Shown here piece after piece: positions 1-6,901 of a stretch of 14,205 nucleotides of DNA. Made by a program: the position numbers and the translations under genes. Location: the NCBI GenBank assembly GCA_015492115.1, contig WGFS01000077.1, positions 1-14,205 of the forward strand. Reading direction: 5' to 3'. Every line of letters starts with the position of its first letter. The first letter of the stretch is position 1. The notes below the pieces were generated by a model that saw only the letters and a program-made list of their open reading frames with translations, had not been told where the DNA came from and did no database searches. The stretch comes from Aquificaceae bacterium. GTDB taxonomy: Bacteria; Aquificota; Aquificia; Aquificales; Aquificaceae.

Positions 1-1
1 A

Positions 2-157
2 TCCCAGAGCAGAGAGGTTTTTACAAACTACTCGGAGTACATAACCTACGTTTACTCTGAGGGAGACCCCGTATCCGTGGAGGGCAAGCTCACCATAGGG
101 TGTTCTGAAGGAGCTACAGCCCAGGACTTTGACTTCATATGCGAGGGGGGAGTATGA
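2..157 (+). CDS. C-terminal end of an unidentified protein (partial)
   Basis: This reading frame is open from the first bases of the window and ends at TGA 155-157, giving the last 51 residues of a protein whose start lies upstream. The fragment is rich in Glu, Asp, Tyr and Val, has two Cys (in IGC and FIC) and no obvious membrane helix. I do not recognise a family from this tail. The other two forward frames each contain stops between positions 1 and 110, so this is the only frame that can be continuously coding up to the HDOD gene. It probably lies in the same transcription unit as that gene, whose start falls at or just after this stop. It could be a two-component, chemotaxis or secretion protein; nothing visible decides. 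Confidence 0.45.
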   Translation, partial: SQSREVFTNYSEYITYVYSEGDPVSVEGKLTIGCSEGATAQDFDFICEGGV

Positions 158-170
158 GGATGTACTCATA

Positions 171-782
171 GTGAACTCCCTCAAGCACATGCAGTCGGCG
201 GTCTCCAAGCTCATATCCATGCTGTCCGAGGATGCGTCCGTGGACTCCCTCGCGGAGACCATAAAGGGCGACCCAGCCCTCGTTACAAAGCTACTTCAGT
301 ACGTGAACTCTCCCCTCTTTCCCCACAGGAAGGAGATAGAGTCAATAAAGAACGCCATAAACTATCTGGGACTTGAGAACCTGAAGAAGTTCCTCATAGC
401 TGTATGGATGTCCCAGTTCTTCGGGCAGGACCCCAGCTTCGTGGAGTTCGTTAAGAAGATGCTCACCAACGCCTTCTTCCTGGAGAGCTTCTCAAAGTCA
501 GTAAAGGAGATACCAAAGGACAAGCTCTTCCTCCTCGGGCTCTTTTATCAGATGCCTTCAGCCTTCGGTGTCAGACCGGAGGTCTTCTTCAACTCTATCC
601 AGCTCCCCAAGGAGATAACGGAGCTGTACAAGGAGGGGAGCTTACAGCCTTACCTGAAGCTTATAGACCTTCTTGAGAGTGAAGGACTTGGGGAGCACAT
701 AGAGAAGCTGGGCATAGGTGAGGAGGAGCTTGAGGAACATCTCAAGTACGCTCAGGAGAGCGTTGATACCTTCATGTCTTAG
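171..782 (+). CDS. HDOD-domain protein (stand-alone, signalling)
   Basis: HDOD domains are metal-site-less relatives of HD phosphohydrolases, usually found in signalling proteins attached to EAL, response-regulator or other modules; here the domain is essentially the whole protein (about 200 residues). Visible family signatures are the GDPALVTKLLQYVNSPLF stretch near the N-terminus (the D-P-A-L and N-S pair) and the IKNAINYLGLENLKKF helix that follows. No second module is present. The start is uncertain: the frame is open from TTG 129, but that start lacks a nearby ribosome site and overlaps the upstream gene by 29 bp. I prefer GTG 171, which has GAGG at 156-159 and leaves the first HDOD helix intact. 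ATG 189 is possible but cuts close to that helix. The stop overlaps the stop of the channel gene on the other strand by 4 bp. Signalling role is inferred from the family only. Confidence 0.8.
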   Translation: MNSLKHMQSAVSKLISMLSEDASVDSLAETIKGDPALVTKLLQYVNSPLFPHRKEIESIKNAINYLGLENLKKFLIAVWMSQFFGQDPSFVEFVKKMLTNAFFLESFSKSVKEIPKDKLFLLGLFYQMPSAFGVRPEVFFNSIQLPKEITELYKEGSLQPYLKLIDLLESEGLGEHIEKLGIGEEELEEHLKYAQESVDTFMS

Positions 783-1792
783 ACTCCCACCGTGCTGAGA
801 AGGTTCTCCACCTGCTCAAGGCTCCCAAGCACTATGAGCCTGTCACCTGCTGAGAGCTTCGTCTTTCTGGGAGGGTTTATGATGAACTTACCCTCCTTGA
901 CTATAGCTAAAAGGGAGCCGAAGACCTCGTCGTTGTAAAATTCCCCCAGGCTCCTGCCTGCTACGGGTGAGCTCTCCGGTATCTGAACCGACTCTATCAT
1001 GTAGGGCGCCTTCTCAGAGAGGAGAACATCAGATATGAACTTTGAGACCTCGGGCTTTATAACCGATATGGCTATAGACCTTCCACTCATGCTCTCCGGC
1101 ATGTAGGTGTGGTCAGATCCTGCCTTTCTGAGCTTCTCTTCGTTCTCAGCCTTCACCACCCTTGAGGATATGAAGAGGTTCGGGTTCATGCCACGGGCTG
1201 TGACCACTATGAACATGTTCTCGCTGTCCGATGAGGTGTTCACGAGAAGCCTCTTCGCGGACTCTATCTTTGCGAGCCTGAGAACCTCCTCCTCCTTCGC
1301 GTCCCCCTCTATGACCGGAACGCGGGGAAATAGTGTCCTGAAGTGCTTAACCCTCTCGCTGTCAGGTTCTATGACAACTATGTTCTCTCCAAAACTCTTA
1401 AGGGTTTCCGCTATTGCCAAACCCGTCCTTCCCAGTCCAACAACTATGGTGTGACCCTTCATATTCTCAAGCATTTTAATCAACCTCCTGTACCTGAGTA
1501 TCTCAAGAAGTTTTCCGTCCGCTATCAGATAGGCTATCTGTGATACAACGTAAACGAAGAAACCGGTCTGGAAGACTATAATTCCCATCAGGTAAGCCCT
1601 CCCCAGATCGCTCACCTTGTTTATCTCCGCGAAACCAACCGTGGACACCGTTATAACTATCTGGTATAGGGCTTCAAAGAAGCTCCATTTCTCCATGTAA
1701 GCGAAGAAGGCGCTTGAGAATAGGAGGACACCCAGGTATAGAGCGGAGAGCTTCCAGACCTTTCTTATGAAATCCTTGGTCTCCCTGTACAT
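779..1792 (-). CDS. Two-TM potassium channel with RCK (TrkA-N/TrkA-C) domains
   Basis: A 337-residue MthK-like channel subunit of the inner membrane. Residues about 16-34 form TM1, 37-56 the pore helix and filter, 66-90 TM2. Then comes an RCK N-domain with a Rossmann GLGRTG motif (119-124), an acidic residue at the end of strand 2 (E142, typical of NAD/NADH or nucleotide binding) and GDA (163-165). A TrkA-C/RCK-C domain fills roughly 260-337. Family members assemble as tetramers gated by a cytoplasmic ring. Oddity: the filter reads TVGFA (51-55) rather than TVGYG, so the second filter glycine is alanine; K+ selectivity cannot be taken for granted. ATG 1792 has no Shine-Dalgarno; a -10-like TATAAA on the minus strand (1810-1805) puts the probable transcription start only a few bases upstream. 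It is divergent from the zinc-ribbon gene and overlaps the HDOD gene by 4 bp at the stop. Confidence 0.9.
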   Translation of the reverse strand: MYRETKDFIRKVWKLSALYLGVLLFSSAFFAYMEKWSFFEALYQIVITVSTVGFAEINKVSDLGRAYLMGIIVFQTGFFVYVVSQIAYLIADGKLLEILRYRRLIKMLENMKGHTIVVGLGRTGLAIAETLKSFGENIVVIEPDSERVKHFRTLFPRVPVIEGDAKEEEVLRLAKIESAKRLLVNTSSDSENMFIVVTARGMNPNLFISSRVVKAENEEKLRKAGSDHTYMPESMSGRSIAISVIKPEVSKFISDVLLSEKAPYMIESVQIPESSPVAGRSLGEFYNDEVFGSLLAIVKEGKFIINPPRKTKLSAGDRLIVLGSLEQVENLLSTVGV

Positions 1793-1815
1793 AGCACCTA
1801 TACTTTTATATCGGC
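1793..1815. promoter_or_regulatory. Bidirectional promoter core, channel gene / zinc-ribbon gene
   Basis: This 23-bp gap is the whole space between two divergent start codons. Plus strand: TATACT at 1799-1804, which would start transcription near 1811, about 5 nt before ATG 1816. Minus strand: TATAAA at 1810-1805, start near 1798, about 6 nt before ATG 1792. I see no Shine-Dalgarno on either side and no convincing -35. Both mRNAs would be leaderless or nearly so. Assignment rests on hexamer similarity and position only. Confidence 0.5.
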
Positions 1816-1998
1816 ATGGAGTGCTGTCCTTTGTGCGGTTATCCCCTTGAGATCGTGGAGTGCTGTGGAGGCGGTATATGGAGGTGCGATAACTGCGGAG
1901 AGTACTTTTACTACGGAGAGCTCATAGAGAGAACTCCTCCCCAGGAGAACGAAGAAGCATCTCACGAAGAACAGCATCTATCTCCTCCCGAAGAATGA
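1816..1998 (+). CDS. Small zinc-ribbon protein with acidic tail
   Basis: A 60-residue protein with two CxxC knuckles, C4-P-L-C7 and C24-D-N-C27, separated by 16 residues: the layout of a single rubredoxin/TFIIB-type zinc ribbon. Extra Cys at 3, 16 and 17 lie between or beside the knuckles. From about residue 36 the protein becomes a Glu/Pro/His-rich disordered-looking tail. That tail is encoded opposite the last codons of gpsA (77-bp overlap), so its sequence is constrained by, or is a by-product of, the antisense gene. The knuckles, the compact fold and the promoter-like sequence just upstream argue that it is real. Function unknown; such mini-ribbons often bind nucleic acid or a protein partner, but nothing here shows which. 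Its only transcriptional neighbour is the divergent channel gene. Confidence 0.65.
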   Translation: MECCPLCGYPLEIVECCGGGIWRCDNCGEYFYYGELIERTPPQENEEASHEEQHLSPPEE

Positions 1999-2902
1999 CG
2001 ACCCTGTAAACGGCTTCCGTAATCGGGGCGTATATGTTCTCTCTGTCCGTAAGCTCCTTCAGAGCTTCAACCGTTTTAACACCCTCAACCACCTGACCGA
2101 TCTTCTCAAGAGCTTCCTCGGACGACAGCCCCTCACCGAGCAGGAGTCCAAAGGTTCTGTTCCTGGAAAGGTCTGAGGTAGCGGTCAGTATAAGGTCTCC
2201 CGCACCGGAAAGTCCGAAGAAGGTTTCCCTTTTTGCACCGAGCCTGAGACCTATACGTGTCATCTCAACGAGACCCCTCGTTATCAGTGCAGCTCGGGCG
2301 TTGTAGCCAAACCCCAGACCGTCGGATATACCGCAGGCTATGGCGATAACGTTCTTCAGAGCACCCCCGAGCTCAACCCCCACTATGTCCGGGTTCACGT
2401 ACACCCTGAAGTTCTCGCTGTTTATAGCTCTCTGAAGCTCGTATGCACCCTCCTCATCTTTCTCGTAAGCTAATACCACGGCGGTGGGCAGTCCCCTTGA
2501 GACCTCCTCCGCAAAGGAGGGTCCTGAGAGGGCGAAGACCTTACACTCCGGCTCTATCTCTCTTATTATCTGGGAGACCCTCTTGAAGGTTCCAAGCTCA
2601 AGCCCCTTTGAGGCGTTTATAACCCTCCTTCCCTTTAGCTCTATCCTTGAAAAGACACCCCTGACCGTCTGGGTCGGGAGCGCGCATATAAGGTTCTCAA
2701 ACTCATGCACATCTTCAAGGGACAGGGTCGCTTTCAGACCTTCCGGGAGTTCTATACCCCTCAGATACGGGTGGCTACCCTCGTTTATCCTCTCAACAGC
2801 GGTCTCGTTTATGTCGTAGATGAGAACGTCGTTGCCCGTGCGTGCCAGATGAGTTCCCAGGGCTGTTCCCCAGCGACCCCCGCCAATAACAGCAAATCTC
2901 AT
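1922..2902 (-). CDS. gpsA: Glycerol-3-phosphate dehydrogenase [NAD(P)+]
   Basis: Reduces dihydroxyacetone phosphate to sn-glycerol 3-phosphate in the cytoplasm, the entry to phospholipid synthesis. The 326-residue length is normal. The N-terminal Rossmann motif GGGRWG (7-12) matches the GxGxWG of GpsA. NASKG places the conserved Lys at 99; SGPSFAEEV (126-134) follows; the catalytic Lys is K183 in GGALKNV; the LSGAGDL and RNRTFG (247-252) motifs of the C-terminal helical domain are present. ATG 2902 is preceded by a perfect minus-strand TATAAT (2917-2912) placing the transcript start about 3 nt upstream, with no good ribosome site. The C-terminal tail overlaps the convergent zinc-ribbon gene by 77 bp. 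It probably forms a single-gene transcript. Confidence 0.96.
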   Translation of the reverse strand: MRFAVIGGGRWGTALGTHLARTGNDVLIYDINETAVERINEGSHPYLRGIELPEGLKATLSLEDVHEFENLICALPTQTVRGVFSRIELKGRRVINASKGLELGTFKRVSQIIREIEPECKVFALSGPSFAEEVSRGLPTAVVLAYEKDEEGAYELQRAINSENFRVYVNPDIVGVELGGALKNVIAIACGISDGLGFGYNARAALITRGLVEMTRIGLRLGAKRETFFGLSGAGDLILTATSDLSRNRTFGLLLGEGLSSEEALEKIGQVVEGVKTVEALKELTDRENIYAPITEAVYRVVILREEIDAVLREMLLRSPGEEFSL

Positions 2903-2931
2903 GCTCTTAGGATTATACTATTTGAACAAAA
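2903..2931. promoter_or_regulatory. Bidirectional promoter core, gpsA / tonB-like operon
   Basis: Within a 29-bp divergent gap the sequence ATTATACT (2912-2919) gives TATAAT on the minus strand (2917-2912) and TATACT on the plus strand (2914-2919), so the two -10 elements share four base pairs. Predicted starts are near 2905 (3 nt before gpsA ATG) and near 2926 (6 nt before ATG 2932). No clear -35 hexamers and no Shine-Dalgarno are visible. This would drive the seven-gene operon to the right. Confidence 0.55.
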
Positions 2932-3627
2932 ATGCTAAGAAGTGCTGTGGAGGAGCTCCTTTACTGGATAATATCCATACTCATAAACCTCATACTCCTC
3001 TCACTTCTCACCACTGTGTTCATAGTGAAAGTCCAGGAGACACCCGAGATATATCCTCTCAGGGTGGTTGATATAAGGGAGCTTGAGGTTAAGAAACCAA
3101 AGAGGGAGCGTTCCGTCGTTAGGGCAAAGTCAAGCGCGAAAAAGACGGTATCAAGGAAGAGAAAGGGAAGTGCAAAAAAGCGAAAGGTCGGTGCGACGGT
3201 CACAAGTGCCCACGAGAAGGGGGATGTGAAAGTTCCGGTTCAGAAGGAAGAGGATGTCTCCGTCCTCGCCGATCTGGAGAAGAGGATAGAGAGCAGGCTT
3301 AAAAGGGAGAAGAGAGAGAAGAAAGAGGTTGGTTCTCTGTCCGCTGTCGTTACCGGTAAGGAGGTCAGGATAAAGGGGGGAACGAGGAGGATAGTCTATA
3401 CACCTCCCGCTCCCGAACTTGTGTCCACTGAGTTCCCTAGTGCGGTCAGGGTGAGGATATGGGTTTCTCCAGAGGGAAAGGTCGTTAAAGCCCTCTTACT
3501 TCAGAGGAGCGGAAATGTTAATATAGATAATACTTTGCTCACTTACGTGAGGGGAATAAGGTTTGAGAAGGTCAGGGACGAGGAGGTTCAGGTAGGAGAG
3601 ATAACCTTCAGCTTCCAAGGAGGTTGA
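2932..3627 (+). CDS. TonB-family energy-transducing protein
   Basis: TonB proteins span the periplasm from an inner-membrane anchor and pass energy from ExbB/ExbD to outer-membrane receptors. Here a single N-terminal TM helix (about 12-34) is followed by a long hydrophilic linker and a C-terminal TonB_C-like domain (about 165-230): FPSAVRVRIWVSPEGKV, then the LQRSGN turn, then a final strand rich in V, I and F. Length 231 is ordinary. The linker is unusual: 52-87 is packed with Lys, Arg and Ser instead of the Pro-Glu/Pro-Lys repeats of classical TonB, and 114-133 is a charged segment likely to form a helix. No exbB or exbD is adjacent. TolA-like or other TonB_C proteins are alternatives. It is the first gene of the operon and has no Shine-Dalgarno; its end carries the strong ribosome site of the next gene. 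Confidence 0.75.
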   Translation: MLRSAVEELLYWIISILINLILLSLLTTVFIVKVQETPEIYPLRVVDIRELEVKKPKRERSVVRAKSSAKKTVSRKRKGSAKKRKVGATVTSAHEKGDVKVPVQKEEDVSVLADLEKRIESRLKREKREKKEVGSLSAVVTGKEVRIKGGTRRIVYTPPAPELVSTEFPSAVRVRIWVSPEGKVVKALLLQRSGNVNIDNTLLTYVRGIRFEKVRDEEVQVGEITFSFQGG

Positions 3628-3632
3628 GCTAA

Positions 3633-4433
3633 ATGGGTATAGGAAAGATGGTCAGGCTTGAGAGGATAATGAACAGGGCGACAAAGAGAACGATCATCGT
3701 CCCCATGGATCACGGTGTGAGCTCAGGACCCATAGAGGGCATAAGGGACATAAAGCTCGCGGTTGATAAGGTCGCCGAGGGTGGAGCAAACGCTGTAGTT
3801 CTTCACAAGGGTATGGTTAGGGCTGGACACAGGGGAGGAGGAAGGGATATAGGTCTGATAGTCCACCTTTCCGCCTCTACCGACCTCTCACCCTCAAAGA
3901 ACGACAAAGTTCTCGTCTGCTCCGTTGAGGAAGCAATAAGGCTCGGTGCGGATGCGGTCTCAATACACGTGAACATAGGGGCTGATATGGAGAGGGAGAT
4001 GCTGAGGGACTTCGGTGTTGTGTCAAGGGCATGTGAAGAATGGCAGATGCCCCTCCTTGCCATGGTTTACGGAAGGGGTCCAAAGATAGAGAACCAGTAC
4101 GACCCGAAGGTCGTAGCCCACTGTGCGAGGATAGGGGCTGAGCTCGGTGCGGACATAGTGAAGGTTCCTTACTCCGGAGACCCCGAAACCTTCAGCCTCG
4201 CGACGGAAGGCTCGCCCATCCCCGTAGTTATAGCTGGCGGTCCCAAGATGAAGTCAGAGAGGGACGTCCTTGAGATGGTTTACGGAGCCATAAAGGCCGG
4301 TGCGTCGGGGCTTTCCATAGGAAGGAACATATTCCAGGCAAAGGATCCCGCCCTGATGGTCAGGGCTATGGCAAAGATAGTCCACGAAGGGGGCACAGTT
4401 GAGGAAGCCCTCAGCCTGTTGAACAAAGCATAA
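3633..4433 (+). CDS. DhnA-type class I aldolase, probable ADH synthase (archaeal-type) or fructose-bisphosphate aldolase
   Basis: A 266-residue TIM-barrel Schiff-base aldolase. It resembles archaeal 2-amino-3,7-dideoxy-D-threo-hept-6-ulosonate (ADH) synthase, e.g. MJ0400, along its full length as I remember that protein: VPMDHGVS, AVVLHKG, HRGGGRD, DAVSIHVNIG, VVIAGGPK, GRNIFQ. Residues matching the catalytic set are D26, Y146 and the Schiff-base lysine K177 (in DIVKVPY). ADH synthase makes the precursor of 3-dehydroquinate in the archaeal aromatic pathway; close homologues act as fructose-1,6-bisphosphate aldolase, and sequence reading alone does not separate the two. AAGGAGGT at 3617-3624, inside the end of the tonB-like gene, supports ATG 3633; the gap is 5 bp. 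No dehydroquinate synthase gene is present in this window to settle the pathway. Confidence 0.88.
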   Translation: MGIGKMVRLERIMNRATKRTIIVPMDHGVSSGPIEGIRDIKLAVDKVAEGGANAVVLHKGMVRAGHRGGGRDIGLIVHLSASTDLSPSKNDKVLVCSVEEAIRLGADAVSIHVNIGADMEREMLRDFGVVSRACEEWQMPLLAMVYGRGPKIENQYDPKVVAHCARIGAELGADIVKVPYSGDPETFSLATEGSPIPVVIAGGPKMKSERDVLEMVYGAIKAGASGLSIGRNIFQAKDPALMVRAMAKIVHEGGTVEEALSLLNKA

Positions 4434-4464
4434 TCCTCTCTCAAAACACAATAGGAGGTAGTGA

Positions 4465-5262
4465 ATGGGACTTCTTGAGGGAAAGAAGGCTTTGATAACG
4501 GGGATAGCCAACGAGAAGAGCATAGCCTACGGTATAGCCAAATCCTTTCACAGGGAGGGCGCTGAGCTTGCCTTCACCTACGCCAACGACAAGCTGAAGA
4601 AGAGGGTTGAGGAAGTTGCAGAGGAGTTCGGGAGCGAACTCACCTTCAAGTGTGATGTGACCCTTGACGAGGACATATCCAGCCTCAGGGACTTTCTGAA
4701 GGAGAGCTGGGGTGAGCTTGACATACTCGTTCACTCCATAGCCTTCGCTCCCAAGGAGGAGTTCAAGGGTGGTGTGATAGACACGAGCAGGGAAGGTTTT
4801 AAGATCGCAATGGACGTGTCCGTTTACTCCCTCATAGCGATGACGAGAGAACTCCTGCCTCTAATGGAGGGCAGGAACGGGGCTATAGTTACCCTCTCCT
4901 ACTACGGAGCTGAGAAGGTAGTTCCCCACTACAACGTCATGGGAATAGCCAAGTCCGCCCTTGAGAGTACTGTCAGATACCTCGCCTACGACATAGCGAA
5001 GCACGGGCACAGGATAAACGCCATATCCGCTGGTCCTGTGAAGACACTCGCGGCGTACAGCATAACGGGTTTTCATCTTCTCATGGAGCACACGACGAGG
5101 GTAAACCCCTTTGGAAGGGCTATAACCATAGAGGACGTCGGAGATACCGCTGTTTACCTCTGCAGTGAGTGGTCAAGGGGTGTGACCGGAGAGGTTATTC
5201 ACGTTGACAACGGCTACCACATAATGGGGGTCTTTGAAAGGGAAGATAGCATCAAGGGGTAA
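4465..5262 (+). CDS. fabI: Enoyl-[acyl-carrier-protein] reductase (NADH), FabI
   Basis: Catalyses the last reduction of each fatty-acid elongation cycle. The protein is 265 residues and its active-site residues fall at the E. coli numbers: Y146 and Y156, with K163 in YNVMGIAK. The N-terminal cofactor motif is the FabI variant GIANEKSIAYGIA (13-25), the nucleotide strand CDVT is at 63-66, SIAFAP at 91-96 and ISAGPVKTLAA at 187-197. The position matching E. coli G93, where changes affect triclosan binding, is Ala here (A93); this also occurs in the A. aeolicus enzyme as I recall it. AGGAGGT at 4453-4459 supports ATG 4465. The downstream gene starts 3 bp after the stop, so the two are probably translationally coupled. 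Confidence 0.97.
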   Translation: MGLLEGKKALITGIANEKSIAYGIAKSFHREGAELAFTYANDKLKKRVEEVAEEFGSELTFKCDVTLDEDISSLRDFLKESWGELDILVHSIAFAPKEEFKGGVIDTSREGFKIAMDVSVYSLIAMTRELLPLMEGRNGAIVTLSYYGAEKVVPHYNVMGIAKSALESTVRYLAYDIAKHGHRINAISAGPVKTLAAYSITGFHLLMEHTTRVNPFGRAITIEDVGDTAVYLCSEWSRGVTGEVIHVDNGYHIMGVFEREDSIKG

Positions 5263-5265
5263 ACG

Positions 5266-6876
5266 GTGAACCTGAAGCCCACGAACCTTCCTCTCACGGT
5301 AAAGGATTTTGACTGCGAGAGGTGTGGTGTCTGTGCAGGGTGCGGGTGTGCCTGTGGTTACATAGCCTACTTCAAAGGGGATAAACTCGTTGACCTTTAC
5401 GGGCATCCCCACGACCCAAATGGGATAGGGAGCTTCTGTACCAAAGGGCTCACCCTCATTCAGGAAACACCCGAGAACCCACTCAGGTTGACGAGAGCCC
5501 TCTTGAGGAGAGGGGACTCCTTTGAGGAAGCGCCCTCGGAGCTTATATCTGAGTGGATAAGGGAAAACCTGAGAGGAAAGGTAGCGGTCTTCCTTGACAG
5601 GTACACAGACCTGAAGGACTACGCGTCCGCGAGGGAGCTGACCGAAGATGTCTATTCGGACTCCATCCACCTTCCCTTCAGAGCGACGAGCCTGAGACCC
5701 CAGGAGTGGAGGGAACAGAGGATAATACTCAGCCTGGAGTGTGAGACCGTTTTCTCCGAGGTTATGTCAACGAGGTGGCTCGTGGACGCCTTTGAGCGTT
5801 CAGCCCACATAACCGCGGTCTCCTCAAGGTATGGAACCACCTCCGCCAAGGCTAACAGGCGGATCCTCGTAAAACCACCGCTCGTGGTGAGATTTCTGGA
5901 GGAGCTCGCAGATAGGATTGAGGGAAAGGAGAGGGAACTCCTCTTCAAAGAAGACGTTGAAACGCTGGCAGAGGGTTTTTCCCTCGTGAAGGAGAGCCTT
6001 ATACTTATTGGAGAGACGCTCCTCAGGAGCCCCTGGAAGGGTAACGTCCTCTCAGCTCTAAGGAGGTTGAGGAAAAAGCTGAGGGTAAACTACACGATAG
6101 TCGGCAACATATCCCCCTTAAAAACCGGGAGTCTGGAAGACTTCCTCCGAGAGCTTGACAGTTTTGACAGCCTCCTCCTTACCGGAAACCCAGCCCTGTT
6201 CATGAATGGGGAACAGCTTGACGCTCTGAGGAAAAAGCCCGTTCTCCACCTCACCCTGTTCCCCAACCTGACATCCCACAGCTCAGAGCTTATGATCCCC
6301 ACAAAGCTCTTCTCAGAGAGGGAGTTCTATCCCTTTAAAAACGGTTTTGGCTTTGTCGCTCACTCACCCCGGGTTCTTAGGTCCCCGGAGGGTGCCCTAT
6401 CCCTTCATGAACTGCTCAGCAGGTGCCTTGATATTGAACCCTCAATTGAGGGGTGTCTCTCGGAAATAGGGTTGGAGGAGGAGTCTGTAAAGACCGCCGA
6501 AGGCGGTGCTGATATAGATCTTCCTCTCATAGAGGACTGGGAAGGGGAGTTTGAGATACGGGAACTTGAAGAAGATAAGGTCTACCTCGTGTGCGACAGC
6601 ACCCTCGTTGATGAGATAGGGCACTGGAGCGTGTGGACCCACGATATGGAGAGGGAGCAGTTTGCGTACATGAACGAGGCGACCATAGAGAAGCTCGGTG
6701 TTGGGGAAGAACTGGAGCTGGGAGGTGTGAAGCTGAGGGTAAAGAAGAACAACAACATAGCGGAAGATGTCATCTTCGTCCCCAACTCCTACGAGGAGAC
6801 CCAGCCCTTCAACCCTGGAGTTAGACCCGGCTTGCTCCTGAAGAACCCCGCTCTGAGGGTTGAGGAATACAGGTAA
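5266..6876 (+). CDS. Compact molybdopterin-oxidoreductase-like iron-sulfur protein
   Basis: The 536-residue protein follows the plan of the molybdopterin oxidoreductase superfamily but is shorter than the usual 650-900. The N-terminal Fe4S4 domain has the canonical CxxCxxxC-x27-C (C23, C26, C30, C58) plus extra Cys at 17, 20 and 28, then SFCTKGL and the PLRLTRALLRR segment. Rossmann-like parts follow: ILSLECETV to SSRYGTTSAKANRRI (154-200), and GNPA (307-310) with the HSSELMIP to FKNGFGF region (338-363). The C-terminal part, about 430-536, resembles the dinucleotide-binding barrel. Where catalytic members carry the Mo ligand I see no Cys (about 127-140, ending SDSIHLPFR), so it may be a NuoG-like non-catalytic relative, or use another ligand. 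GTG 5266 lies 3 bp after fabI, with AAGGGG inside fabI. Partner and substrate are unknown. Confidence 0.72.
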   Translation: MNLKPTNLPLTVKDFDCERCGVCAGCGCACGYIAYFKGDKLVDLYGHPHDPNGIGSFCTKGLTLIQETPENPLRLTRALLRRGDSFEEAPSELISEWIRENLRGKVAVFLDRYTDLKDYASARELTEDVYSDSIHLPFRATSLRPQEWREQRIILSLECETVFSEVMSTRWLVDAFERSAHITAVSSRYGTTSAKANRRILVKPPLVVRFLEELADRIEGKERELLFKEDVETLAEGFSLVKESLILIGETLLRSPWKGNVLSALRRLRKKLRVNYTIVGNISPLKTGSLEDFLRELDSFDSLLLTGNPALFMNGEQLDALRKKPVLHLTLFPNLTSHSSELMIPTKLFSEREFYPFKNGFGFVAHSPRVLRSPEGALSLHELLSRCLDIEPSIEGCLSEIGLEEESVKTAEGGADIDLPLIEDWEGEFEIRELEEDKVYLVCDSTLVDEIGHWSVWTHDMEREQFAYMNEATIEKLGVGEELELGGVKLRVKKNNNIAEDVIFVPNSYEETQPFNPGVRPGLLLKNPALRVEEYR

Positions 6877-6889
6877 AATAGTAAACAAC

Positions 6890-6895
6890 GGAGGT
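6890..6895 (+). promoter_or_regulatory. Ribosome binding site deciding the hpf start
   Basis: GGAGGT six bases before ATG 6902. The frame is open further upstream (to 6860, overlapping the preceding gene), but this site and the standard HPF N-terminus (MNIEFRG) fix the start at 6902. Confidence 0.8.
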
Positions 6896-6901
6896 AAGAA
6901 G

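Noticed and set aside
5001..5060. FabI Ala at the E. coli G93 position as a triclosan-resistance mutation
   Set aside because: Ala here seems natural for the Aquifex-type FabI (the codon itself lies near 4741), and nothing indicates selection by the drug.
5173..5670. 165-codon open frame antisense to fabI and the molybdopterin-like gene
   Set aside because: It crosses two well-supported genes, has no recognisable domain or ribosome site, and is typical of shadow frames in this codon-biased DNA.
6860..6901. Longer start for hpf at 6860
   Set aside because: It overlaps the preceding gene; the GGAGGT site and the standard HPF N-terminus place the start at 6902.
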